From an uncultured Gammaproteobacteria bacterium (GTDB lineage Bacteria > Pseudomonadota > Gammaproteobacteria > Ga0077536), in the NCBI GenBank assembly GCA_903866355.1, contig CAIPNE010000325.1, forward strand, positions 1 through 7,210: DNA of 7,210 nucleotides, given 5' to 3'. This document shows, one piece after another, positions 1 through 6,477 of this stretch. The notes beneath the pieces were generated by a model. It was not told the DNA's origin, did no database searches, and was given only the letters and a program-made list of their open reading frames with translations. The position numbers were made by a program, and so were the translations under genes. The first letter of the stretch is position 1, and the number at the start of each line of letters is the position of its first letter.

Positions 1-173
1 AAATTAGCGAGGATCAGCTCTTTTACTTGCGCAGCCGTGGCATCGGCAACGAAGACGCCGTCAACCTCATCGTCAACGGCTTCTGTAAACAAGTGTTCAA
101 AGAACTGCCCATGGAATTCGCCGTAGAAGCCCAAAAATTGCTGAGTGTGAGCCTCGAAGGCGCAGTCGGCTGA
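1..173 (+). CDS. sufB: SufB, Fe-S cluster scaffold subunit (C-terminal end only)
   Basis: Only the last 56 residues and the TGA stop are inside the window; the first complete codon is at position 3. SufB is the scaffold subunit of the cytoplasmic SufBC2D complex, on which iron-sulfur clusters are built. The visible tail reads SEDQLFYLRSRGIGNEDAV near its start, then VNGFCKQVF and ELPMEFAVEAQKLL. I recognise these as the conserved C-terminal helices of the SufB/SufD fold, close to the E. coli SufB tail. The residues usually linked to cluster assembly and sulfur acceptance lie upstream and cannot be checked. A 20-bp gap separates it from sufC, so it is the upstream visible member of the suf operon. 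Confidence 0.95.
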   Translation, partial: ISEDQLFYLRSRGIGNEDAVNLIVNGFCKQVFKELPMEFAVEAQKLLSVSLEGAVG

Positions 174-193
174 CCCTACCGGAACAACGCATC

Positions 194-943
194 ATGCTAA
201 GCATTCAAAATTTGCACGTCGAAATCGACGGAAAACCCATCCTACGCGGGCTCAATCTGGAGGTGGGCGCGGGTGAAGTCCACGCCATCATGGGCCCCAA
301 CGGCTCCGGCAAAAGCACGCTGGCGCATGTCTTGGCGGGCAAACCGGGCTATCTCGTCACCGCTGGCACGGTCACCTTCAAGGGCCAGGATTTACTGGCT
401 CTGGCGCCCGAAGAACGGGCCGGCGAGGGGGTGTTCCTCGCTTTCCAATATCCGGTCGAGATCCCTGGCGTGAACAACGTCTACATGCTCAAGGCGGCAC
501 TGAACGGCATCCGCCGATATCGCGGACTACCCGAAATCGATGCGGTGGAATTTCTCGCCCGTGTGAAGGCCAAAACAGCCGCGCTAGGTTTAAAAGAAGG
601 CCTCCTAAGCCGACCGGTCAATCAGGGCTTTTCGGGCGGCGAGAAAAAGCGCAACGAAATTTTTCAGATGAGCGTATTGGAACCGGCACTCGCCGTGCTC
701 GACGAAACCGACTCCGGACTAGACATCGACGCCTTGCGCATCGTGGCTGAAGGCGTCAACCAATTACGCGATGCCGCGCGCTCGTTCGTGGTGGTAACAC
801 ACTACCAACGGTTGCTGGATTACATCGTTCCCGACGTCGTCCACGTCTTAGCGCACGGTCAAATTATCAAAACCGGTTCGCGCGAGCTGGCTCTCGAGCT
901 CGAGGCACGCGGCTACGACTGGCTGCTACAAGCAGTCGCCTAA
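194..943 (+). CDS. sufC: SufC, ABC-type ATPase of the SufBCD complex
   Basis: SufC is the soluble ABC ATPase whose ATP-driven dimerisation remodels SufB and SufD during Fe-S cluster assembly; it is not a transporter. The 249 residues match the family length (about 248). All nucleotide-binding motifs are intact: Walker A GPNGSGKST at 34-42, Q-loop Gln85 in AFQYPVEIPG, signature FSGGEKKR at 146-153, Walker B LAVLDETDSGLD at 166-177 with catalytic Glu171, and switch His203 in VVVTHYQ. The DETDSGLDID stretch and the FSGGEKKR signature separate SufC from ordinary importer ATPases. The ATG is supported by the family-typical start MLSIQNLHVEI and a weak GGA about 10 nt upstream. Its TAA overlaps the sufD ATG (TAATG), suggesting translational coupling. 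Confidence 0.98.
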   Translation: MLSIQNLHVEIDGKPILRGLNLEVGAGEVHAIMGPNGSGKSTLAHVLAGKPGYLVTAGTVTFKGQDLLALAPEERAGEGVFLAFQYPVEIPGVNNVYMLKAALNGIRRYRGLPEIDAVEFLARVKAKTAALGLKEGLLSRPVNQGFSGGEKKRNEIFQMSVLEPALAVLDETDSGLDIDALRIVAEGVNQLRDAARSFVVVTHYQRLLDYIVPDVVHVLAHGQIIKTGSRELALELEARGYDWLLQAVA

Positions 944-2244
944 TGGGTATCTTACAAACCTTAGCGCGGGAATTTGCGCCCGATCCGGCGGCGCCGTTGG
1001 CGGATCTACGTGCGAGAGCCTTCGCCCACGCGCGGCAACGTGGCGTACCCACACCCCGTGATGAGGCGTGGAAATATACCGATTTGCAAGGTCATCTCGA
1101 GGGCGATTACCTCGTTAACGCAGGGCCCAAACGCGGCGCACCCAGCGCGGTTCCGCTGTTGGACGCAACGCCCTATCGGCTGGTGTTCATCGATGACACG
1201 CTGGCCCCCGATTTAGCCGCCCCAGCCCTGCCCCCCGGCGTGCGCCTACGCACACTGGCGGCGGTATTGGCCGAAGATCCCGCCAGCCTGCGTGCGCTCA
1301 TGGCGCGCCACGCCGGCGAAGACGCCAATTTTTTCACCGCACTCAACATGGCCTGCGCGCGCGTTGGGGTGGTCATCGAACTCGCAGCGGGCTGCCAATT
1401 AACCACTCCCCTGCTGATCGCGTTCCTGCATACCGGTGAGGCGGAGCAACACTTTAGCGCCCCCTTAGTGATCGTGAACGCGGGGCCCAACAGCCAGTTA
1501 ACGCTCATCGAGTTGCATCACGGCGACGCCGCAGCGACTAACCTCAGCACCCCGCTCACCGACCTCACCGCCGGTGCGGGCAGCATCATCGAGCACTACC
1601 GTCTCCAGCTAGAAGGTGCCGGGGCCGTTCACATCGGCAGCGTGCAAGCGACCATCGAGCGCGACGCGCGCGTGGGCAGCCATTCTTTTGCCTTCGGCAG
1701 CAAACTGGCCCGCGTAGAAATCTGTGCCAAGCTCGCGGCACCCGGCGCGGCGGTGGTCTTAAACGGCTTATTCTCAGTGGGTGCCGGCCAACATATCGAC
1801 CATCAAACGCGCATTGATCACCAAGCGCCGCACACCACTAGCGTGGAACTCTACAAAGGGCTGGCCGCGGGCGATGGGCGAGGCGTGTTTCGTGGTCAGG
1901 TGATCGTGCAGCCCCATGCGCAGAAAATTTCTGCCCGCCAAGCCAGTCATAACTTACTGCTCTCGCCGTTCGCGGAAATAGACACCAAACCAGAGCTGGA
2001 AATCTACGCCGACGACGTCACTTGCGCGCACGGCGCGACCGTTGGCCAACTCGATGACGCGGCGCTGTTCTATCTGTGTTCGCGGGGGATCCCTGCGGCC
2101 GAAGCCCACGCGCTGCTGACTTTTGGTTTCACCCAAGAAGTGGTCGAACAAGTGAGCTTTGAACCCCTGCGCCGTCTCCTTGCCGCGCGCCTGACGGGCA
2201 GCGCGGACATCCCGCTCCCCGAGCGAATTGAGCCTGCGTCATGA
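943..2244 (+). CDS. sufD: SufD, Fe-S cluster assembly subunit
   Basis: SufD is the SufB paralogue that pairs with SufB and SufC; the SufB-SufD interface is where the nascent cluster is thought to form, and SufD has been linked to iron entry. At 433 residues it is near the usual size (E. coli about 423). The N-terminal helical part carries the family motif PTPRDEAWKYT at 36-46. The core ends in the conserved GDGRGVFRGQ at about 310-319, followed by a QASHNLLLS-like segment. The DVTCAHGATVG motif puts Cys361 and His363 where E. coli SufD has the functionally important Cys358 and His360. The start overlaps the sufC stop by one base with no clear ribosome site, and the end overlaps sufS by 4 bp, so it should be coupled to both neighbours. 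Confidence 0.97.
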   Translation: MGILQTLAREFAPDPAAPLADLRARAFAHARQRGVPTPRDEAWKYTDLQGHLEGDYLVNAGPKRGAPSAVPLLDATPYRLVFIDDTLAPDLAAPALPPGVRLRTLAAVLAEDPASLRALMARHAGEDANFFTALNMACARVGVVIELAAGCQLTTPLLIAFLHTGEAEQHFSAPLVIVNAGPNSQLTLIELHHGDAAATNLSTPLTDLTAGAGSIIEHYRLQLEGAGAVHIGSVQATIERDARVGSHSFAFGSKLARVEICAKLAAPGAAVVLNGLFSVGAGQHIDHQTRIDHQAPHTTSVELYKGLAAGDGRGVFRGQVIVQPHAQKISARQASHNLLLSPFAEIDTKPELEIYADDVTCAHGATVGQLDDAALFYLCSRGIPAAEAHALLTFGFTQEVVEQVSFEPLRRLLAARLTGSADIPLPERIEPAS

Positions 2245-3482
2245 ACCAGCCAACCCAGCTACCGACTTTTGACATAGAGAGGATCCGCGCGGACTTTCCC
2301 CTGCTGGGGACCCAAGTGAACGACAAACCGTTGGTTTATTTAGACAACGCCGCCACCACGCAAAAGCCGCGTGCCGTCATTGCCGCGCTGGTGCGTTACT
2401 ACGAAACCCTCAACGCCAACGTGCACCGCGGCGTCCACACGCTGAGTCAGCGCGCCACGGATGAATTTGAAGGCGCGCGCGAAGCGGTTCGCGGCTTTAT
2501 CAACGCCGCGAGCACCCGCGAGATTGTGTTTACCCGCGGCACCACCGAAGGCATTAATTTAGTCGCGCAAAGCTACGGCCGAACATTTCTGCGCGCCGGC
2601 GACGAAGTGCTCATCGGTGAGGCCGAGCACCACGCCAACATCGTGCCCTGGCAACAGCTGCGAGACACCCACGGCACCGTTTTAAAGGTTGCGCCCATCA
2701 ATGACGCCGGCGAACTGGATCTCGCCGCCTTTGCCGAGCAACTCAGCCCGCGCACCAAATTGGTCGCGATTGGGCAGGTTTCCAACGCACTGGGCACGGT
2801 CAACCCGGTCGCCGAGATCATCCGGCTGGCGCACGCTCAGGGCGCGAAGGTCTTGGTGGATGGCGCGCAGTCGGTTGGGCACGGGCCGGTAGATGTCACC
2901 GCCTTAGACTGCGATTTTTTTGCTTTTTCGGGCCATAAGCTGTTTGCCCCAACGGGCATCGGCGTGCTCTACGCCAAAGCCGAGCTACTCGAAGCCATGC
3001 CGCCTTGGCAGGGTGGCGGGGATATGATTCGCACGGTGTCTTTCGAACACACCGAGTGGAACGAGCTGCCTTTTAAATTCGAAGCGGGCACCCCGGACAT
3101 CGCCGGTGGAATCGGCTTGAAAGCCGCGCTGGACTATCTCGCCGGGCTGGATTTTGCCGCCGCCGCGCGCCACGAACACGACCTACTGCAGTACGCCACG
3201 GCCCGCGCCGCAGAAATTACCGGCCTGCGACTCATCGGCACCGCCAAAGAAAAAGTGGCGGTGCTGTCGTTTGTGGTGGCGGGCATCAATTCCCAAGACC
3301 TCGGCGTACTGCTGGATTCACAAGGTGTCGCGATTCGCACAGGCCATCATTGCGCCATGCCAGTCATGACGCGCTTCGGCGTGGCGGGCACCGCACGCGC
3401 CTCGTTTGCCTTCTATAACACTCGCGAGGACGTCGATCGGTTTTTCGCCGCGTTGGCGAAAGCCCTAGAGATCCTCGGCTGA
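2241..3482 (+). CDS. sufS: SufS, group II cysteine desulfurase
   Basis: SufS is a PLP-dependent enzyme that converts L-cysteine to L-alanine and holds the sulfur as a persulfide for the SufBCD scaffold. The 413 residues fit the family (E. coli 406), with a constant offset of +7: His130 in EHHANIVPW (stacks on PLP), Asp207 and Gln210 in VLVDGAQSVGH, Lys233 in FSGHKLFAP (Schiff base), and Arg366 and catalytic Cys371 in RTGHHCAMP. The short RTGHHCAMP loop marks group II (SufS/CsdA) rather than the IscS type. The start is the ATG of an ATGA overlap with the sufD stop. Group II enzymes are usually slow without a SufE or SufU partner, and neither gene is adjacent. A gap of 14 nt leads to sufT. Confidence 0.97.
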   Translation: MNQPTQLPTFDIERIRADFPLLGTQVNDKPLVYLDNAATTQKPRAVIAALVRYYETLNANVHRGVHTLSQRATDEFEGAREAVRGFINAASTREIVFTRGTTEGINLVAQSYGRTFLRAGDEVLIGEAEHHANIVPWQQLRDTHGTVLKVAPINDAGELDLAAFAEQLSPRTKLVAIGQVSNALGTVNPVAEIIRLAHAQGAKVLVDGAQSVGHGPVDVTALDCDFFAFSGHKLFAPTGIGVLYAKAELLEAMPPWQGGGDMIRTVSFEHTEWNELPFKFEAGTPDIAGGIGLKAALDYLAGLDFAAAARHEHDLLQYATARAAEITGLRLIGTAKEKVAVLSFVVAGINSQDLGVLLDSQGVAIRTGHHCAMPVMTRFGVAGTARASFAFYNTREDVDRFFAALAKALEILG

Positions 3483-3496
3483 TCGGAATCAAACCC

Positions 3497-4057
3497 ATGA
3501 ACGCTCCCGCTTTCGACCCCCATACGCCCATCACCCTGCTGCGGCATTGCGCCGCCGTGCTCATTCCAGAAGGCACGCCGGTCACCTTAGAAGCTGGCGT
3601 CAGCGTCTATATCACCCAAGCGTTGGGCGGCTCGGTGACCATCAATGTCAACGGTAATCTGGCGCGGGTGGCCGCCGCAGATGTCGATGCCTTAGGCATG
3701 GAGCCCGCCGCCGGTCCCGCTCACAGCGACACCAGTTCGGGTGAAGTGGATGAAAGCCTCCTCTGGGCGCAACTAGAAACCTGCTATGACCCCGAAATTC
3801 CCATCAACATTGTGGAACTCGGCCTTATCTACCGCTGCGAGGTAGTGACGGAATCAGACGGTGCCAAGCGCGTGGAAATCGACATGACGCTCACCGCGCC
3901 CGGTTGCGGCATGGGGCCCATTTTAGTGGATGACATCCGTGACAAAATCATCACGGTGCCTAATGTTACCTCGGTGGCTGTCGAACTCACGTTTGACCCG
4001 CCGTGGAGCTCCGAGATGATGTCCGAGGCTGCCCGCCTCCAGACTGGCATGTACTAA
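3497..4057 (+). CDS. sufT: SufT, long-form MIP18/DUF59 Fe-S maturation protein
   Basis: The protein has 186 residues in two parts. Residues 1 to about 75 form a small beta-rich N-terminal domain (IPEGTPVTLEAG, SVTINVNGNLARV), and about 85-180 form a MIP18/DUF59 domain. Domain hallmarks are CYDPEIPINIVELGLIY starting at Cys96 and TLTAPGCGMG with Cys137, then VPNVTSVAVELTFDPPW. This two-part layout is the long SufT type, commonly found directly after sufS in SUF operons, as here. Members are thought to help mature or deliver Fe-S clusters to target proteins; the exact chemistry is not settled. The ATG is 14 nt after the sufS stop with a GGA about 9 nt upstream. The DUF59 domain also occurs in phenylacetate-pathway PaaD, but the context and length favour SufT. 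Confidence 0.92.
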   Translation: MNAPAFDPHTPITLLRHCAAVLIPEGTPVTLEAGVSVYITQALGGSVTINVNGNLARVAAADVDALGMEPAAGPAHSDTSSGEVDESLLWAQLETCYDPEIPINIVELGLIYRCEVVTESDGAKRVEIDMTLTAPGCGMGPILVDDIRDKIITVPNVTSVAVELTFDPPWSSEMMSEAARLQTGMY

Positions 4058-4088
4058 ACGCAGCGCGTCCCCCGCGCTCCGTGCGTTT
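4056..4088 (+). terminator. Nested hairpin at the end of the suf operon (possible intrinsic terminator)
   Basis: An outer stem AAACGCA (4056-4062) pairs perfectly with TGCGTTT (4082-4088). Inside it GCGCG (4063-4067) pairs with CGCGC (4073-4077) around a TCCCC loop, leaving TCCG (4078-4081) bulged on the 3' side. The structure starts within the sufT stop codon, and the 3' T-rich end is only TTT before GCGC, so an intrinsic terminator is plausible but would be weak. It could instead act as a 3' end stabiliser. The 3' arm is shared with a competing dyad at 4081-4094. Confidence 0.45.
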
Positions 4089-4094
4089 GCGCAC
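4081..4094. promoter_or_regulatory. Short dyad GTGCG-N4-CGCAC upstream of the ndk -10 box
   Basis: GTGCG (4081-4085) and CGCAC (4090-4094) are perfect inverted repeats around TTTG. The dyad ends 9 bp before the TATAAT and covers the place where a -35 hexamer should be, although no good -35 match is present. It could be a protein-binding site for the ndk promoter, or an RNA hairpin that competes with the suf terminator stem. A chance dyad of this size is possible in GC-rich DNA. Confidence 0.25.
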
Positions 4095-4103
4095 CGCAGC
4101 TCC

Positions 4104-4109
4104 TATAAT
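4104..4109 (+). promoter_or_regulatory. Candidate -10 box (TATAAT) for ndk and downstream genes
   Basis: A perfect sigma-70 type TATAAT lies in the only sizeable intergenic gap, 53 bp before the ndk ATG, implying a leader of roughly 45-50 nt. The hexamers 15-18 bp upstream (for example GTGCGT at 4081-4086) do not resemble TTGACA, and there is no TG extension. The promoter therefore rests on the -10 alone, and may need an activator or rely on other contacts. The leader at about 4117-4145 is AT- and pyrimidine-rich, unlike the flanking genes. Confidence 0.5.
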
Positions 4110-4146
4110 CCCGGCCCTATTTTCAATACCTTACCTCTTTCATTTC

Positions 4147-4151
4147 AGGAG
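4147..4151 (+). promoter_or_regulatory. Ribosome binding site of ndk (AGGAG)
   Basis: AGGAG is the clearest Shine-Dalgarno sequence in the window. It lies 11 nt before the ndk ATG at 4163, slightly longer than the usual spacing. It supports that start and suggests strong independent translation of ndk, in contrast to the weak or coupled starts of the neighbouring genes. Confidence 0.6.
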
Positions 4152-4162
4152 TCTCTCAGGTC

Positions 4163-4588
4163 ATGGCCATCGAACGTACTCTGTCTATCGTTAAACCCGA
4201 CGCCGTCGCAAAGAATTTCATCGGGGGCATACTCGCCAAGCTCGAAGGTGCGCAGCTCACCATCATTGGCGCCAAGCTCATGCGGCTGTCGCCGGCTCAG
4301 GCGGCACTCTTCTACGGCGTCCACCGGGAACGTTCGTTCTTTCAGGAATTGGTCGATTTCATGACCTCCGGGCCCATCATGGTGCAGGTACTAGAAGGCG
4401 AGAATGCCATTCTGCGCAATCGCGAAGTGATGGGGGCCACCGATCCCGCCAAGGCCGATGCGGGGACAATTCGCGCAGAATTCGGCGCCAATATCGGTGA
4501 GAATGCCGTGCACGGCTCCGACGGCCCGGAAACGGCGCACGAGGAAATTGCCTTCTTTTTTGCGCAAGCCGAACTCCAACCGCGCTAG
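4163..4588 (+). CDS. ndk: Nucleoside diphosphate kinase
   Basis: Ndk moves the gamma phosphate of ATP onto other nucleoside and deoxynucleoside diphosphates through a phosphohistidine, balancing the cytoplasmic NTP pools. The 141 residues match the bacterial size (E. coli 143). The start MAIERTLSIVKPDAV carries the conserved Lys11, the middle has DFMTSGP and VLEGENAI, and the active-site His117 sits in NAVHGSDG with the conserved ATDPAKADAGTIRAEF just upstream. Nothing is missing or unusual. It is preceded by its own candidate promoter and a good AGGAG, so it probably begins a new transcription unit after the suf operon. A 19-bp gap leads to rlmN, consistent with co-transcription. Confidence 0.98.
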   Translation: MAIERTLSIVKPDAVAKNFIGGILAKLEGAQLTIIGAKLMRLSPAQAALFYGVHRERSFFQELVDFMTSGPIMVQVLEGENAILRNREVMGATDPAKADAGTIRAEFGANIGENAVHGSDGPETAHEEIAFFFAQAELQPR

Positions 4589-4607
4589 AACCAACGACGC
4601 CAACACC

Positions 4608-5702
4608 ATGACCGAAACCCCCGCGAACCTGCTCGATCTCGATCCAGAGGCCTTAGCAAGCTACTTCGAAGCGCATGGCCAGCGCGGGTTTCGTGCCACC
4701 CAATTGATTAAGTGGGTGCACCAACAAGGGGTGCTCGATCTCGCGCTGATGACCAACTTTGGGCGTGGGCTGCGCGAGTTAATCGAGACCACCACAGCGT
4801 TCAGCTTTCCAGAAGTCATGAACTGTTATGAGTCCACCGACGGCACGCTCAAATGGCTGTTGCGAGTGGGCAACGGTAGCGCCATCGAAACCGTGTTCAT
4901 CCCCGAGATGGATCGCGGCACGCTGTGCGTCTCATCGCAGGTGGGCTGCGCACTCAACTGCAGTTTCTGCGCAACCGCAAAGCAGGGGTTCAGCCGCAAC
5001 TTAACCACCGCCGAAATCATCGGACAAGTCTGGGTCGCCGCACGTCATTTGGGCCAGCACCCTAAAACCCAGCGCCGCATCACCAACGTGGTCATGATGG
5101 GCATGGGCGAACCGCTGCTCAACTTCACCAGTGTGGTGGCCGCCATGAAACTCATGTTGGATGACAACGGCTACAATTTAGGGCGCAAACGCGTCACGCT
5201 CAGCACCGCTGGCCATGTGCCAGGCATCGATCTTTTACGCGAGACCTGCCCGGTAAGTTTGGCGGTGTCCCTCCATGCGCCGGATGACGATTTACGCGAC
5301 GAACTGGTCCCGCTCAATCGTACGTACCCCATCGCCGAACTACTGGACGCCTGCCGGCGTTACGTCTCCAACAACCCACACGATCAAATCACCTTTGAAT
5401 ACGTGATGCTCGATGGCGTCAACGATACCCCGGCCCATGCGCGGCGGCTGGCGCGAATCCTGCGGGGCATCCCCGCCAAAATGAACCTGATTCCATTCAA
5501 CCCGGTGGTGGGCGCCCCTTACCGACGCTCCACGCCGGCCGCCATCGATATCTTTCGTCGCGAGTTGGCCGGCGCCGGGTTGCTCACCATCACCCGCAAA
5601 ACGCGTGGTGAAGACATTGACGCCGCCTGCGGCCAATTGGTCGGGCAAGTGGTCGCGAGGAGCGCCCGCCAGCGTCGTCAACAGGCCGCATTGAATGCCT
5701 AA
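4608..5702 (+). CDS. rlmN: RlmN, dual-specificity 23S rRNA A2503 / tRNA A37 C2-methyltransferase
   Basis: RlmN is a radical SAM enzyme that methylates carbon 2 of A2503 in 23S rRNA and of A37 in some tRNAs, aiding translational accuracy. From the ATG at 4608 it has 364 residues. The [4Fe-4S] cluster ligands form CALNCSFC (Cys114, Cys118, Cys121). Cys341 in DIDAACGQL is the methyl-carrying cysteine, and Cys107 in TLCVSSQVG matches E. coli Cys118. GMGEPLLNF and SLHAPDD are further family motifs. The reading frame is open back to an ATG at 4458, but the extra 50 residues are Arg-rich and only reflect ndk in another frame, so I chose 4608; the ribosome site there is weak. The gene ends 8 bp inside pilF. 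As an Fe-S enzyme it is a client of cluster-assembly machinery such as the SUF genes upstream. Confidence 0.96.
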   Translation: MTETPANLLDLDPEALASYFEAHGQRGFRATQLIKWVHQQGVLDLALMTNFGRGLRELIETTTAFSFPEVMNCYESTDGTLKWLLRVGNGSAIETVFIPEMDRGTLCVSSQVGCALNCSFCATAKQGFSRNLTTAEIIGQVWVAARHLGQHPKTQRRITNVVMMGMGEPLLNFTSVVAAMKLMLDDNGYNLGRKRVTLSTAGHVPGIDLLRETCPVSLAVSLHAPDDDLRDELVPLNRTYPIAELLDACRRYVSNNPHDQITFEYVMLDGVNDTPAHARRLARILRGIPAKMNLIPFNPVVGAPYRRSTPAAIDIFRRELAGAGLLTITRKTRGEDIDAACGQLVGQVVARSARQRRQQAALNA

Positions 5703-6474
5703 GCGCAACGCCGGGAAACCTCAGCTGAGCTGGCTTCTGGCCTGTCTGCTGCTGACGGCCTGTCGTTCGGGGCCGCCGATTCCGCCGGGGTCTAGCCGCG
5801 CCGAAGAGCGCCAGAAAATAGCGGCACTCGATACCCAACTCGGCATTGAGTACATGCGCGAAGGCAACAACGAAATAGCGCTCGAAAGACTCCAAAAAGC
5901 GCTCACCGTCGATCCCAACTATGTGGACGCCCACAACGCGCTCGGCCTGCTGTACATCCAGCTGCGCGAGTACGATCTGGCAGAAAAAAACTTCAAGAGC
6001 GCGCTGCGCACTGACCCCGGTAACTCTTTTGCGTTGAACAACTACGGACAATTTTTGTGTCGGCAAAAACGTTACCCAGAAGGTCAGCTGCAATTCGCGG
6101 CCGCGGTTAAAAATCCGCTGTATGACACCCCCGAGGTGGCCTATACCAACGCCGGCTTGTGTGCCCTAGACGCCCAAGACAACAAAGCTGCAGAGGAGTA
6201 TTTTCGCGCAGCCTTGAGCAGCAATCCTGAAATGCGCACGGCACTCTTGGCCATGGCGCAAATTAGTTTCGATCGACCGGATGTGATTGAGGCTAATCGC
6301 TATTTGGCCCGTTACCTGCGCGACGCGCCGCAGACCCCCCGCACGCTGGCACTGGGTATTCGCATAGAACGCGAGCTCAAGCATCCCGATAAAGTAGCCA
6401 GTTACGAGCTGATGCTCCGCAACCAATTTCCAGATTCACGCGAGACCGGACAACTCTTGCGTGGCGAGTTGTAA
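5695..6474 (+). CDS. pilF: PilF/PilW, type IV pilus pilotin lipoprotein with TPR repeats
   Basis: The 259-residue product starts with a lipoprotein signal: basic MPKRNAGK, a hydrophobic stretch LSWLLACLLL, and lipobox L20-T-A-C23. Arg24 follows the lipidated Cys, so sorting to the outer membrane is expected. Residues about 43-181 form at least four tetratricopeptide repeats (about 43-76, 77-110, 111-144, 148-181), seen in patterns such as EIALERLQKALTVDPNY and YDLAEKNFKSALRTDPGN. This matches PilF of Pseudomonas (PilW of Neisseria), which helps the PilQ secretin reach and assemble in the outer membrane. Position between rlmN and rodZ is the usual gammaproteobacterial location. It starts 8 bp before the rlmN stop and ends with tandem TAA-TAG. 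No other pilus gene is visible, so the role rests on family and synteny. Confidence 0.9.
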   Translation: MPKRNAGKPQLSWLLACLLLTACRSGPPIPPGSSRAEERQKIAALDTQLGIEYMREGNNEIALERLQKALTVDPNYVDAHNALGLLYIQLREYDLAEKNFKSALRTDPGNSFALNNYGQFLCRQKRYPEGQLQFAAAVKNPLYDTPEVAYTNAGLCALDAQDNKAAEEYFRAALSSNPEMRTALLAMAQISFDRPDVIEANRYLARYLRDAPQTPRTLALGIRIERELKHPDKVASYELMLRNQFPDSRETGQLLRGEL

Positions 6475-6477
6475 TAG

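Noticed and set aside
894..905. 12-bp palindrome CTCGAGCTCGAG near the end of sufC
   Set aside because: It is fully explained by two consecutive Leu-Glu codon pairs in the sufC C-terminal helix; no promoter or repeat context supports a site.
1173..1508. Minus-strand open frame of 111 codons opposite sufD
   Set aside because: It is antisense to strongly conserved sufD coding sequence and shows no domain or ribosome site.
1123..4380. Recurring GGGCCC hexamers in several genes
   Set aside because: They occur at scattered coding positions with no regular spacing or shared flanks, as expected for Gly-Pro and similar codon pairs in GC-rich DNA.
4458..4607. Upstream in-frame ATG that would add 50 residues to RlmN
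   Set aside because: The extension overlaps ndk and is Arg-rich, as expected from out-of-frame reading. RlmN proteins do not carry it, and the ATG at 4608 gives the family length.
5590..6093. Minus-strand open frame of 167 codons opposite the rlmN end and pilF
   Set aside because: It lies fully antisense to two well-supported genes, has no recognisable domain, and is explained by the GC bias of the coding strand.
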